DNA from: Agromyces bauzanensis
GTDB taxonomy: Bacteria; Actinomycetota; Actinomycetes; Actinomycetales; Microbacteriaceae
Length of the DNA: 64,000 nucleotides
Assembly (NCBI RefSeq): GCF_014645655.1
Contig: NZ_BMMD01000007.1
Coordinates: 97,532-161,531 of the forward strand
Direction of reading: 5' to 3'
Shown here: positions 27,847-35,508 of the stretch, piece after piece
How the letters are laid out: every line of letters starts with the position of its first letter
Numbering within the stretch: the first letter of the stretch is position 1
Translations under genes and position numbers: made by a program
Notes under the pieces: generated by a model
Told to the model about the DNA's origin: nothing
Database searches by the model: none
The model's input: the letters and a program-made list of their open reading frames with translations, nothing else

Positions 27847-30465
27847 TTAGGGGTTCGGGCTGCCGGGCCGCCTAGGGGGTATGGGGGCCGGCGCCGGGGC
27901 CGGCCGGCTCGCCGAACGATCCTCATCCTCGTCGAGCACCAGGCGGAGTCGGGCGAGCAGTTCTGATCGGGTGGTGACCCCGAGGCGCCGACGAATGCGG
28001 GCGATGTGGTGTTCGGCGGTACGCGGCGAGATGAAGATGGCGCTGCCGATCTCCGCGTAGGTCTTCCCCTCGAGCACCAGACGCGCCACCTCTCGCTCCC
28101 GTGCGGTGAGCCCCGCATCGTCGGGCCGATCGAGCTCCGAAGCGTCGTCGTGGTCACCGGGCTCCTCATCACGGTGATGGTCGGCGTGCAGGCTGCGGGC
28201 GAGGGCGAGGAGTTGCAGCGTGTCCGCGTGCTCCGCCGCCCGGCCGGCGGCGTGTCCGGCCAGCCGGCCCGCGTCCCAGCGGTACCCGGCCGCCGCGAGC
28301 TCCCGCACCGCTCGCTCCACCGCAGGAACGTCCACCTGGCCGGCGAGGGCGGCAGCCCAGACGCGGCCCGCCTCCGCCAGGGTCCGCGAGACCCGGTTCG
28401 CGGATGCTGCGTCGACCAGCACTTCCGAGTGGCGCTCGAGTTCCGCCCGATCCTCCCGGAGGATCGCCGACTGGATGCCCGCCCAGTGCAGGTTCATCGA
28501 CCACGTCGCGGGCCGGCCGGCGCAGTCGAGCAGCTTCCATGCCGCGGCAAGCGGCTCCTCGACGAGATGCGATTCGTGCAGGCGTGCCGCGGCGATGACG
28601 AGCTCGGCGAGCGCCGGGAGCCCCATGAGGTCGACCGGCATGCGCGCGACCGTCGGCCGGGCGGCCCGCCAGGCCTTCACGAGGTTCGCGAGGTCGTCGG
28701 TGCGGCGGGCGAGGCCGATGCGCACGGCGTGCGCGAGCACCTCGGAGTGCAGTCCGAGCGGGCGCTGGGACTCCTCGACGCCGGTGAGCAGGGCACGTGC
28801 CCGGGCCGGGCGGTCGGCTCGCAGTTCGATCAGGGCCTCGGTGAGACGCAGCCGATGCCGGAACGCCGGTCCACCCTGCACGGCCTCCCCGGCCGCGTGG
28901 AGCACCTCCGCCGCGATGCCGAGCTCGCCGGCGTTGACCGCGACGTGAGCGGCGAGCACCGCCGGGACCTCGGGCAGTGGAATCGTCTCGCCGGATTCGT
29001 TCATGAGGCTCGAGGCCTGGAGCAGGGCCGAGAGGCCGCGGTCGGCGGCCCCTTCGAGCGCGGCGATCATGCCCTCGGCCATCAGGGAGACGGCCACCTG
29101 CGACGAGCCCGGATACTCGGGGTCGGGTGCCGCGGCGTATGCCTCCCGTGCCCGCCTGATGTCGCCGACCGCCGCGAAGCAGACGGCGGCAAGCGGTGCT
29201 GCGCTCCACGCTCCCGCGTCGTCGAGGCCGGCATAGGCGGCGGCGGCGCGCCCGAGCATCCCCTTGCGTGCCCACGTGGCCGCCGCCACGCTCAGCGCGC
29301 GTGGAAGATCCGGATGCCCGGTTCCGGCCAGCACGTCGTCGACCAGTCGCTCGGCGGTTCGGACGTCACCGGCCGACCATGCGGCCTGGGCCCGCCTCCC
29401 CGCGACCGATGCCGCGTCGGTGCCGGCATCGATGGCCGCCGCATAGTGTCGCCAGGCTTCCACCGGGTCGGTGAGGAGCAGACCGTCGCCACGGTCGACC
29501 AGCGCGCGTGCGACACGAGGGTCTCGGAACCCGCCGACGGACAGTCCGAGTGCCGAATCGCCGAGGGGGAGCCCTGCCGCCTCCATGGCGTCGACGAGCT
29601 CGCGTCGCATTGCCCAGAGTTCGTGCGCCGGAGTGCTCTGCATCAGGCCCAGTCGCACGATCGGCAACGGTGATCCATCGGGGGAGACGAGACCCGACGC
29701 CCGGCTCCGGGATGTGAGTTCGTGCAGGTCGGAACGACTGAACCGCGGTGCCGTGGACAGCACGGGGCCGGATGCCGCGAATCCGACGGCGAGCGCCAGC
29801 AGGTAGTCGAGGAACTCCTGGTCGTGTCGGTCCAGTCGGTGTCGGAGCCGTTCGAGAAGGGTGGCGGGCAGCGGGCCGGCCTCCCGAGGGTCCCATCCCT
29901 CGTCGCGCACGGCCGCCACGACGAGGTCCACCATCCGGGGATTCCCGCCCGCGAGTTCGGTGATACGTTCGGCGAGCCCCTGCGGTTGCTCGGCGCCCAG
30001 CAGCTCGCTCGTCCGGGCCCGGACCCGGGTCGGTAGCAGCGGATGGAGCAACAGGTGCGGTCGCTGTCGGCCCAGTCGCTCGACGAGCTCTGCGGCGAGC
30101 GGCGATCGTGGCCAGGACCGGAACGCGGCGATGACGTGCGGTCCGCCGTCGACGACGAGAGCGGACAGTCGCGCGATGTCATCGTCCCCGAGACGTTCCA
30201 GGTCGTCGATCAGGAGCGTGATGCGCCGCCCGTCCGCGTCGACGTGCGCGAGCGCATCGAGACCGTCGGCCACTTCGATCGCCTCGGCCCGGAGCGCGGC
30301 AGCGATCTCGCGGAGCAGCGTCGTCTTGCCCGAGCCGCCGGGGCCCGTGATGCCGGCGTGCACCGCCGCGTCGTCATCGAGGATCTTCCGCACCAACTCC
30401 GCGGACTCCTCCCACCCGGCCAGACCTGCGTTCCGTCGCTCGGCCGACGAGCGCGGCTCGGTCAT
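27847..30465 (-). CDS. Large ATPase/LuxR-type regulator, IniR-like
   Basis: 872 residues. N-terminal STAND/AAA-type ATPase: Walker A GPGGSGKT at 41-48, Walker B ITLLIDDLERLG, then a winged region. A long helical repeat middle (about 330-760, tetratricopeptide-like) follows. A C-terminal LuxR helix-turn-helix is at about 784-835: LTAREREVARLVLEGKTYAE then SPRTAEHHIARIRRRLGV. Mycobacterial IniR (Rv0339c) is a regulator of comparable size beside iniBAC, and this protein occupies the same position. Its ATG overlaps the stop of the Hsp70-like gene (ATGA). Ligand unknown. A Pro-rich tail ends the protein. Confidence 0.82.
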   Translation of the reverse strand: MTEPRSSAERRNAGLAGWEESAELVRKILDDDAAVHAGITGPGGSGKTTLLREIAAALRAEAIEVADGLDALAHVDADGRRITLLIDDLERLGDDDIARLSALVVDGGPHVIAAFRSWPRSPLAAELVERLGRQRPHLLLHPLLPTRVRARTSELLGAEQPQGLAERITELAGGNPRMVDLVVAAVRDEGWDPREAGPLPATLLERLRHRLDRHDQEFLDYLLALAVGFAASGPVLSTAPRFSRSDLHELTSRSRASGLVSPDGSPLPIVRLGLMQSTPAHELWAMRRELVDAMEAAGLPLGDSALGLSVGGFRDPRVARALVDRGDGLLLTDPVEAWRHYAAAIDAGTDAASVAGRRAQAAWSAGDVRTAERLVDDVLAGTGHPDLPRALSVAAATWARKGMLGRAAAAYAGLDDAGAWSAAPLAAVCFAAVGDIRRAREAYAAAPDPEYPGSSQVAVSLMAEGMIAALEGAADRGLSALLQASSLMNESGETIPLPEVPAVLAAHVAVNAGELGIAAEVLHAAGEAVQGGPAFRHRLRLTEALIELRADRPARARALLTGVEESQRPLGLHSEVLAHAVRIGLARRTDDLANLVKAWRAARPTVARMPVDLMGLPALAELVIAAARLHESHLVEEPLAAAWKLLDCAGRPATWSMNLHWAGIQSAILREDRAELERHSEVLVDAASANRVSRTLAEAGRVWAAALAGQVDVPAVERAVRELAAAGYRWDAGRLAGHAAGRAAEHADTLQLLALARSLHADHHRDEEPGDHDDASELDRPDDAGLTAREREVARLVLEGKTYAEIGSAIFISPRTAEHHIARIRRRLGVTTRSELLARLRLVLDEDEDRSASRPAPAPAPIPPRRPGSPNP

Positions 30466-32267
30466 GGGGTCGGTGCGGCCGGCTCGGTTGCGTCGGGCGA
30501 TGGTGCGGGCTCGGGTGCCGGTTCCGGTGCGGGCTCGGGTGCCGGTTCCGGTGCGGGTTCCGGTGCGGGCTCGGGTGCCGGTTCGGGTGCGGGCTCGGGC
30601 GCGGGCTCGGGTGTGGGTTCCGGTGTGGGCTCCGGTGCCGGTTCCGGTTCGGGCGCGGGAGTCGGGTCGTCGGCCGGGTCCACCGAGGTGGCCGGGTCGG
30701 TCGTCGACGCGGCCGGGGCATCCGTCGTTCCGGAGGAACCGCTCGGCGCCGCCGTCGTCGTGCTGTCAGCCGTCGCGTCGTTCGTCGGTTCGTCGGCTCC
30801 CGTGTCGTCCGGGACGAAGGGATCGAGCGCGCTGTCGAACGGCGGCGCGAACCTCGGTTCGAACGGTGGCGCGAGCGGGCCTTCACCTTCCGCCAGCGGC
30901 GCGGCGCCGACGGCGTACCGGCCGAGGAGGTCCCCGGCCAACCGGGCTGGCCCGCCATCCTGATCGTCGGGCCGCTCCGGGGTGCCGATCGCGAGCGGCG
31001 TGATGGGGATGAGGATCGCCAGCACGGCCGCGACGACCCCGGCCAGCACGGTCGCCCGAAGACCCACCGACATGCGATGCCACTCGAGGATCCTCGGCGG
31101 TGCCGCCGTCGGCGCGGATGCGGGCTCGGCCGCCGGAGCATCCGTCGACGTCTCGCCGGTGAGGTCAGCGGTGACGACGAACGGTTCCAGCCTCCGCGCG
31201 GCGGCCACGGCCGCGCCCAGGCTGATCGATGCCTTCGGGTCGGCGTCGACGGCGACCGGGAGTTCGAGCTCGGCGGAGACGAGTTGCGCGACCGCGGGGA
31301 TGCGCGAGGACCCGCCGATGAGCAGCACCGTGGCGACATCCGTCACGTCCATTCCGGCATGGTCGATCGCACGCCGCAGCGTGTCGATGGTGCTCCTGAG
31401 CGATTCGTCGATCATCTGCTCGAACTCGGGCCGCACGAGGCGAACGCGCGTGTGGCTTCCGGGGAGGAGGAGCGGCACGCTCGTCTCGGAGTCGAACGAG
31501 AGCGCCTCCTTCGCGTCGGTGCACTCACGTCGCACCCGTGCGAGGGCGAGGGCCGACTCGGGCACCTCCTCGTCGAGGCCGTCGAATGCGGCGGGCATCA
31601 GCGACTTCACGTGCTCGAAGATGCGCTGGTCGAAGTCGGCGCCGCCGAGGCGTTCGATGCCTGCCGGGGCGCCGATCACGTGGAAGGCGTCGTCATCCTG
31701 CTTCCGGAGCAGGGCGACGTCGAACGTGCCGCCGCCGAGGTCGTACACCGCGATGGTGTCGCCGGTCGCGGCCTTCTCGCGGTCCAGGTAGTGCAGGCCG
31801 GCGGCTTCCGGTTCACTGACGAGCTCGACGTTCGCGAGGCCGACGCCGGCGAGGGCGGTGCGGATGCGTCCGAGCCGATGCTCGCCCCACGACGCCGGGT
31901 GCGACACGGCCACGATGGCGGGGGCGGAGCCCTCGTGCCCCTCGGCGCGTTCGACCACCCACTGCGCGACGACGGCGAAGATGTCCTCTGCCGCCACGCT
32001 GAGGCCGCCGACGATGATCGGCGTCTCGTCGCCGATGCGACGCTTGAACTCGCGCACCACACGGTCGGGTTCGTCCATCGCTCGCCGCTCGGCCATCTCG
32101 CCGACCACCACGCCGCCGTCCTCGCCGAGGTACACGACACTCGGCACGGCGGCCCGGCGCGTGCCGAGCTCGAGCGGCTCGTGCGCCATCGACCCGTCGG
32201 CCCGACGCCGACCGATCGCGGCGGCCGTGAAGCTCGTACCGATATCGATGCCAAGCACGTACGGCAT
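30462..32267 (-). CDS. Membrane-anchored Hsp70-like ATPase with Pro-Glu stalk
   Basis: 601 residues. Residues 1-365 form an Hsp70/actin-fold ATPase: phosphate-1 GIDIGTSFTAAAI, phosphate-2 YDLGGGTFDVALL, adenosine motif LLIGGSSRIPAV. The usual peptide-binding domain is missing. Instead a membrane helix lies at about 403-427 (VLAGVVAAVLAILIPITPLA), and the rest, outside the cell by prediction, is acidic and ends in a PAPEP repeat stalk (about 536-587). GAGGGGG precedes the start; GTG 32270 is possible. First gene of the iniBAC-like operon, coupled to the LuxR-type regulator. Confidence 0.85.
   Translation of the reverse strand: MPYVLGIDIGTSFTAAAIGRRRADGSMAHEPLELGTRRAAVPSVVYLGEDGGVVVGEMAERRAMDEPDRVVREFKRRIGDETPIIVGGLSVAAEDIFAVVAQWVVERAEGHEGSAPAIVAVSHPASWGEHRLGRIRTALAGVGLANVELVSEPEAAGLHYLDREKAATGDTIAVYDLGGGTFDVALLRKQDDDAFHVIGAPAGIERLGGADFDQRIFEHVKSLMPAAFDGLDEEVPESALALARVRRECTDAKEALSFDSETSVPLLLPGSHTRVRLVRPEFEQMIDESLRSTIDTLRRAIDHAGMDVTDVATVLLIGGSSRIPAVAQLVSAELELPVAVDADPKASISLGAAVAAARRLEPFVVTADLTGETSTDAPAAEPASAPTAAPPRILEWHRMSVGLRATVLAGVVAAVLAILIPITPLAIGTPERPDDQDGGPARLAGDLLGRYAVGAAPLAEGEGPLAPPFEPRFAPPFDSALDPFVPDDTGADEPTNDATADSTTTAAPSGSSGTTDAPAASTTDPATSVDPADDPTPAPEPEPAPEPTPEPTPEPAPEPAPEPAPEPAPEPAPEPAPEPAPEPAPEPAPSPDATEPAAPTP
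30505..30660 (-). repeat. Tandem repeat coding the PAPEP stalk
   Basis: Runs of GGTGCGGGCTCG and GGTGCCGGTTCC units on the plus strand, coding Pro-Ala-Pro-Glu repeats in the Hsp70-like protein. Length is likely variable between strains. Confidence 0.75.
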
Positions 32268-32329
32268 CACATCGTCCCCCTCGTGATCGCACGCCGGCCC
32301 CATCGCCCGTAGCGCGCCGATCACTCGCG

Positions 32330-32358
32330 AGTATTCCTCGGCAGCGGGGATGCGGCAA
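32330..32358 (-). promoter_or_regulatory. Promoter of the Hsp70/iniR-like operon
   Basis: On the minus strand TTGCCG (32358-32353), a 17-nt spacer and AATACT (32335-32330). Transcription would start near 32323, about 55 nt before the ATG at 32267. Confidence 0.55.
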
Positions 32359-32376
32359 CCCCGAGGGCCACCCTCT

Positions 32377-32408
32377 TTCGGGGTACACGTGCCCAATTCG
32401 GGGTACAG
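32377..32408. promoter_or_regulatory. Direct repeats TTCGGGGTACA, candidate operator
   Basis: TTCGGGGTACA at 32377-32387 and 32398-32408, starts 21 bp apart, i.e. two helical turns on the same face. They lie upstream of the operon -35 at an activator-like position and upstream of the divergent hydrolase gene. A related TGTACCCC occurs at 26554-26561 before the iniA-like gene. Confidence 0.5.
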
Positions 32409-32427
32409 CGCTCGGGCGCGCGCCCGT

Positions 32428-32433
32428 CATACT
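32428..32433 (+). promoter_or_regulatory. -10 element of the TAP-type hydrolase gene
   Basis: CATACT, 9 nt before ATG 32443. Confidence 0.35.
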
Positions 32434-32442
32434 GGGGGCATC

Positions 32443-33972
32443 ATGGAACGTTCACCGAGGGCGGTCGTGGCGACCGTGGTCGGCTCGGCGCTGACCGCGC
32501 TGGCGCTGAGCGGATGCGGGATGTCCCTGTTCTTCCCGGTCGTCGAGGAATCCACGCCGTTCCCGCAGGACGTGGACCCATCGATCGAGCCCTACTACTC
32601 GCAGGTCCTGCGGTGGGAGCAGTGCGGTGACTTCCAGTGTGCCACGGCGACGGCACCACTCGACTGGGACGACCCGTCGGCCGGTGACATCGAACTCGCG
32701 CTGATCCGACAGCCCGCGCGGGAGGACCGGATCGGATCGCTCCTCGTGAATCCGGGCGGACCCGGCGTTTCGGGGTACAACGTCGTGGCGGAGGCCCTCG
32801 ACACCGCCGTCACGGAGCCCATCCAGGACCGGTACGACATCGTGGGCTTCGACCCGAGGGGAGTCGGCCGGTCGACGGCCGTGACCTGCCTCGAGGACGA
32901 CGATCTCGATCGCCTCCTGTACGGCAGCGCCGCCGGCTCCCGAGGCAGCGACACGTGGCTCACCGCCCAGAACGAGCGCACCCACTCCTTCGGCCAGGCG
33001 TGCCTGGCGAACACGGGTGCGCTACTCGCGAACGTCGACACCGTCAGCACCGCTCGCGACCTGGACATGCTGCGCGCCGCCCTCGGCGAGGAGCACCTCG
33101 ACTATCTCGGCTTCTCGTACGGCGCGTACCTGGGCACCGTCTACGCCGGCACGTATCCCGACCGGGTCGGCCGGATCGTGCTGGACGGCGCGATCGACCC
33201 GGCGCTCGGCGACGCGCAGATCACCATCGCCCAGGCCCAAGGCCTCGAGGCCGCCCTCCGCTCGTACCTCGCCGCCTGCATGCCGGCCGCGACCTGCCCG
33301 TTCCAGGGCACGGTCGACGACGCGATGGCGACGGTTCGAGGCATCCTCGACGCCGTCTCGAAGAATCCGATCGCGTCGACCGACGGCCGGTTGCTCACCG
33401 CGGACACCCTGCTCATCGCGATCGCGGCCCCGCTCTACGACGCCGACACGTGGCCGGCACTCGACACGCTCTTCGGCACCGTCGTCGCCGGGCAGGCCGA
33501 GTTCGCCCTGACGATCGTCGACGGCTACTACGGGCGCACGCCTGAGGGCGAATACGACGGCAACCAGATGGAGGCGCTGCGGGCCATACGGTGCCTCGAC
33601 TACCCGGCCCAGAACAGCGTGGCCGTGATGAAGGAGCAGGGGCGGGCGCTGACCGAGGCCGCGCCGCACCTCGGACCGTATCTCGCCTACGGCGACCTCG
33701 CCTGCCTGTCGTGGCCGCACCGCTCCGAACGCGCCCCCGCGCCGATCACCGCTCCCGGCGCCGCCCCCATCCTGGTCCTCGGCACGACGAACGACCCGGC
33801 CACCCCGTACGCGTGGGCCGTGGCCGTGGCATCCCAGCTCGAGAGCGGGGTTCTCGTGACCCTGCAGGGCGAGGGGCACACGGCGTTCAACGCCGGCAAC
33901 GCGTGCGTCGACGCGATCGTGGAGCAGTACCTGCTCGACGGGGTCGTGACGGCCGCGGACGTCGTCTGCTGA
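32443..33972 (+). CDS. Secreted alpha/beta hydrolase, tripeptidyl aminopeptidase (TAP) type
   Basis: 509 residues, a predicted lipoprotein: signal helix VVATVVGSALTALALSGC with lipobox Cys25. The fold has NPGGPGVSGY (oxyanion), nucleophile Ser225 in GFSYGAYLGT, acid in GTTNDPATPY and His in GEGHTAFNAGN. The TAP-like C-terminal domain (about 390-509) is present with conserved Cys. The family clips peptides or small esters outside the cell; the substrate is unknown. Divergent from the Hsp70-like operon and sharing its repeat-bearing control region. Confidence 0.85.
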   Translation: MERSPRAVVATVVGSALTALALSGCGMSLFFPVVEESTPFPQDVDPSIEPYYSQVLRWEQCGDFQCATATAPLDWDDPSAGDIELALIRQPAREDRIGSLLVNPGGPGVSGYNVVAEALDTAVTEPIQDRYDIVGFDPRGVGRSTAVTCLEDDDLDRLLYGSAAGSRGSDTWLTAQNERTHSFGQACLANTGALLANVDTVSTARDLDMLRAALGEEHLDYLGFSYGAYLGTVYAGTYPDRVGRIVLDGAIDPALGDAQITIAQAQGLEAALRSYLAACMPAATCPFQGTVDDAMATVRGILDAVSKNPIASTDGRLLTADTLLIAIAAPLYDADTWPALDTLFGTVVAGQAEFALTIVDGYYGRTPEGEYDGNQMEALRAIRCLDYPAQNSVAVMKEQGRALTEAAPHLGPYLAYGDLACLSWPHRSERAPAPITAPGAAPILVLGTTNDPATPYAWAVAVASQLESGVLVTLQGEGHTAFNAGNACVDAIVEQYLLDGVVTAADVVC

Positions 33973-34054
33973 CCCCCGTTCCGGTCGTTGACCCGTCACC
34001 GGGCGCGGGCGCATGATCGGAGGGCGCATCCGACGCGCAGGATCCAGGTGTGTC

Positions 34055-35464
34055 ATGGCCGACCGGCACGAGGGGGGGGAGGACCGCCCGTACGACGCGG
34101 TGCTCGAGACCGCCGAGCGGCATGCGAAGGCGTGGCTCCGGGGCATCCGTGATCGCCCGATCCCGCCACGACTCGGGTCCGAAGACATCAAGGGGCGCCT
34201 CGGCCGCGAGCTGCCCGAGACGGGCGAACCCGCCGTCGACGTGATCGATCGACTGGCGGAGGGAGCCGAGCCCGGACTCAGCGCCATCGGGTCTCCGCGC
34301 TTCTACGGGTGGGTGATCGGCGGCACCCAGCCGGTGGCGCTCGCCGCCGACTGGCTCGTCTCGGCCTGGGACCAGAACACGGGGCTTCGCACCATCACGC
34401 CCGCCGCGGTCGCTGCGGAGGAGATCGCGGAGGCGTGGCTCGTCGACCTGCTCGGCCTGCCCGGAGGAAGCCAGGTGGGATTCACCACGGGCGCGACCAT
34501 GGCGCAGTTCACGTGCATGGCCGCCGCCCGCGACGAGGTGCTGCGGCGCGCCGGGTGGGACGTCGAGACGCAGGGCATGGCGGGCGGACCCGCGATCCGG
34601 TTCATCGTGGGGGAGGAGCGACACGGCACCGTCGACCTCGCGGGCCGTTACCTCGGCCTCGGGTCGCCGATCGTCGTGCCCTCCGACATCGAGGGCCGCA
34701 TCCGCGTCGACGAGCTGCGTGCCACGCTCACGGCCGGCGGCGGACCGACGATCGTGCTGCTGCAGGCGGGCAACATCCACTCGGGGGCGTTCGACGACTT
34801 CGGGCCGGCCATCGCGGCCGCGCACGAGGCGGATGCGTGGGTGCACGTCGACGGCGCGTTCGGCCTGTGGGCGAGTGCCTCGCCGCGGCTTCGCCACCTG
34901 GTCGCCGGCGTGGACGCCGCGGACTCGTGGTCGACGGATGCGCACAAGACGCTCAGCGTGCCCTACGACTGCGGGCTCGCGATCGTGCGCGACGCGCACG
35001 CCATGCACCGCGCCCTCAGCATGCACGCGAGCTACCTGCAGGTCACCGACGAGGGCGCCGACCCGCACGAGAAGGTGCCCGAGCTGTCGCGGCGCGCCCG
35101 CGGCCTGCCGACGTGGGCGGTGCTGCGCTCGCTCGGCCGCACGGGCGTGGCCGCGCTCGTCGAACGGATGGCGGATGCCGCGCGCGGCATCGCCGACGGC
35201 GTGGCGAAGCTGCCCGGGGTCGAGGTGCTCAACGACGTGGTCTTCACGCAGGTGTGCATCGCGCTCGACGACGACCAGGCGACCGAGGCCCTGAGCCGGC
35301 GGCTGTGGGACGACGGGGAGGTGCTCGCGATGACGTCGCGCTGGCACGACCGGGCCGTCGTCCGCTTCTCGGTGAGCAACTGGCAGACGGACGCCGCCGA
35401 GGTGCGCCGCACGGTCGACGCCGTCGGGCGGGCCCTCGACGAGGTGCGCGCCGGCGCCGGCTGA
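34055..35464 (+). CDS. PLP-dependent group II decarboxylase family protein
   Basis: 469 residues. Resembles aromatic-amino-acid/glutamate decarboxylases. PLP site: HVDGAFGLWASASP for the ring-contacting Asp, and Lys298 in STDAHKTLSVPYDCG as Schiff-base lysine. FTTGATMAQFTCMAAARD binds the phosphate. The substrate is not evident; similar genes in actinobacteria are annotated as aspartate aminotransferase-superfamily or pyridoxal decarboxylases. ATG 34055 is taken as the start because the upstream extension is short and basic. No operon partner is clear. Confidence 0.82.
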   Translation: MADRHEGGEDRPYDAVLETAERHAKAWLRGIRDRPIPPRLGSEDIKGRLGRELPETGEPAVDVIDRLAEGAEPGLSAIGSPRFYGWVIGGTQPVALAADWLVSAWDQNTGLRTITPAAVAAEEIAEAWLVDLLGLPGGSQVGFTTGATMAQFTCMAAARDEVLRRAGWDVETQGMAGGPAIRFIVGEERHGTVDLAGRYLGLGSPIVVPSDIEGRIRVDELRATLTAGGGPTIVLLQAGNIHSGAFDDFGPAIAAAHEADAWVHVDGAFGLWASASPRLRHLVAGVDAADSWSTDAHKTLSVPYDCGLAIVRDAHAMHRALSMHASYLQVTDEGADPHEKVPELSRRARGLPTWAVLRSLGRTGVAALVERMADAARGIADGVAKLPGVEVLNDVVFTQVCIALDDDQATEALSRRLWDDGEVLAMTSRWHDRAVVRFSVSNWQTDAAEVRRTVDAVGRALDEVRAGAG

Positions 35465-35508
35465 GCCGCTCACGGCCCGGCGTCAGGGGCATCCGCTTGA
35501 ATGGAGGC

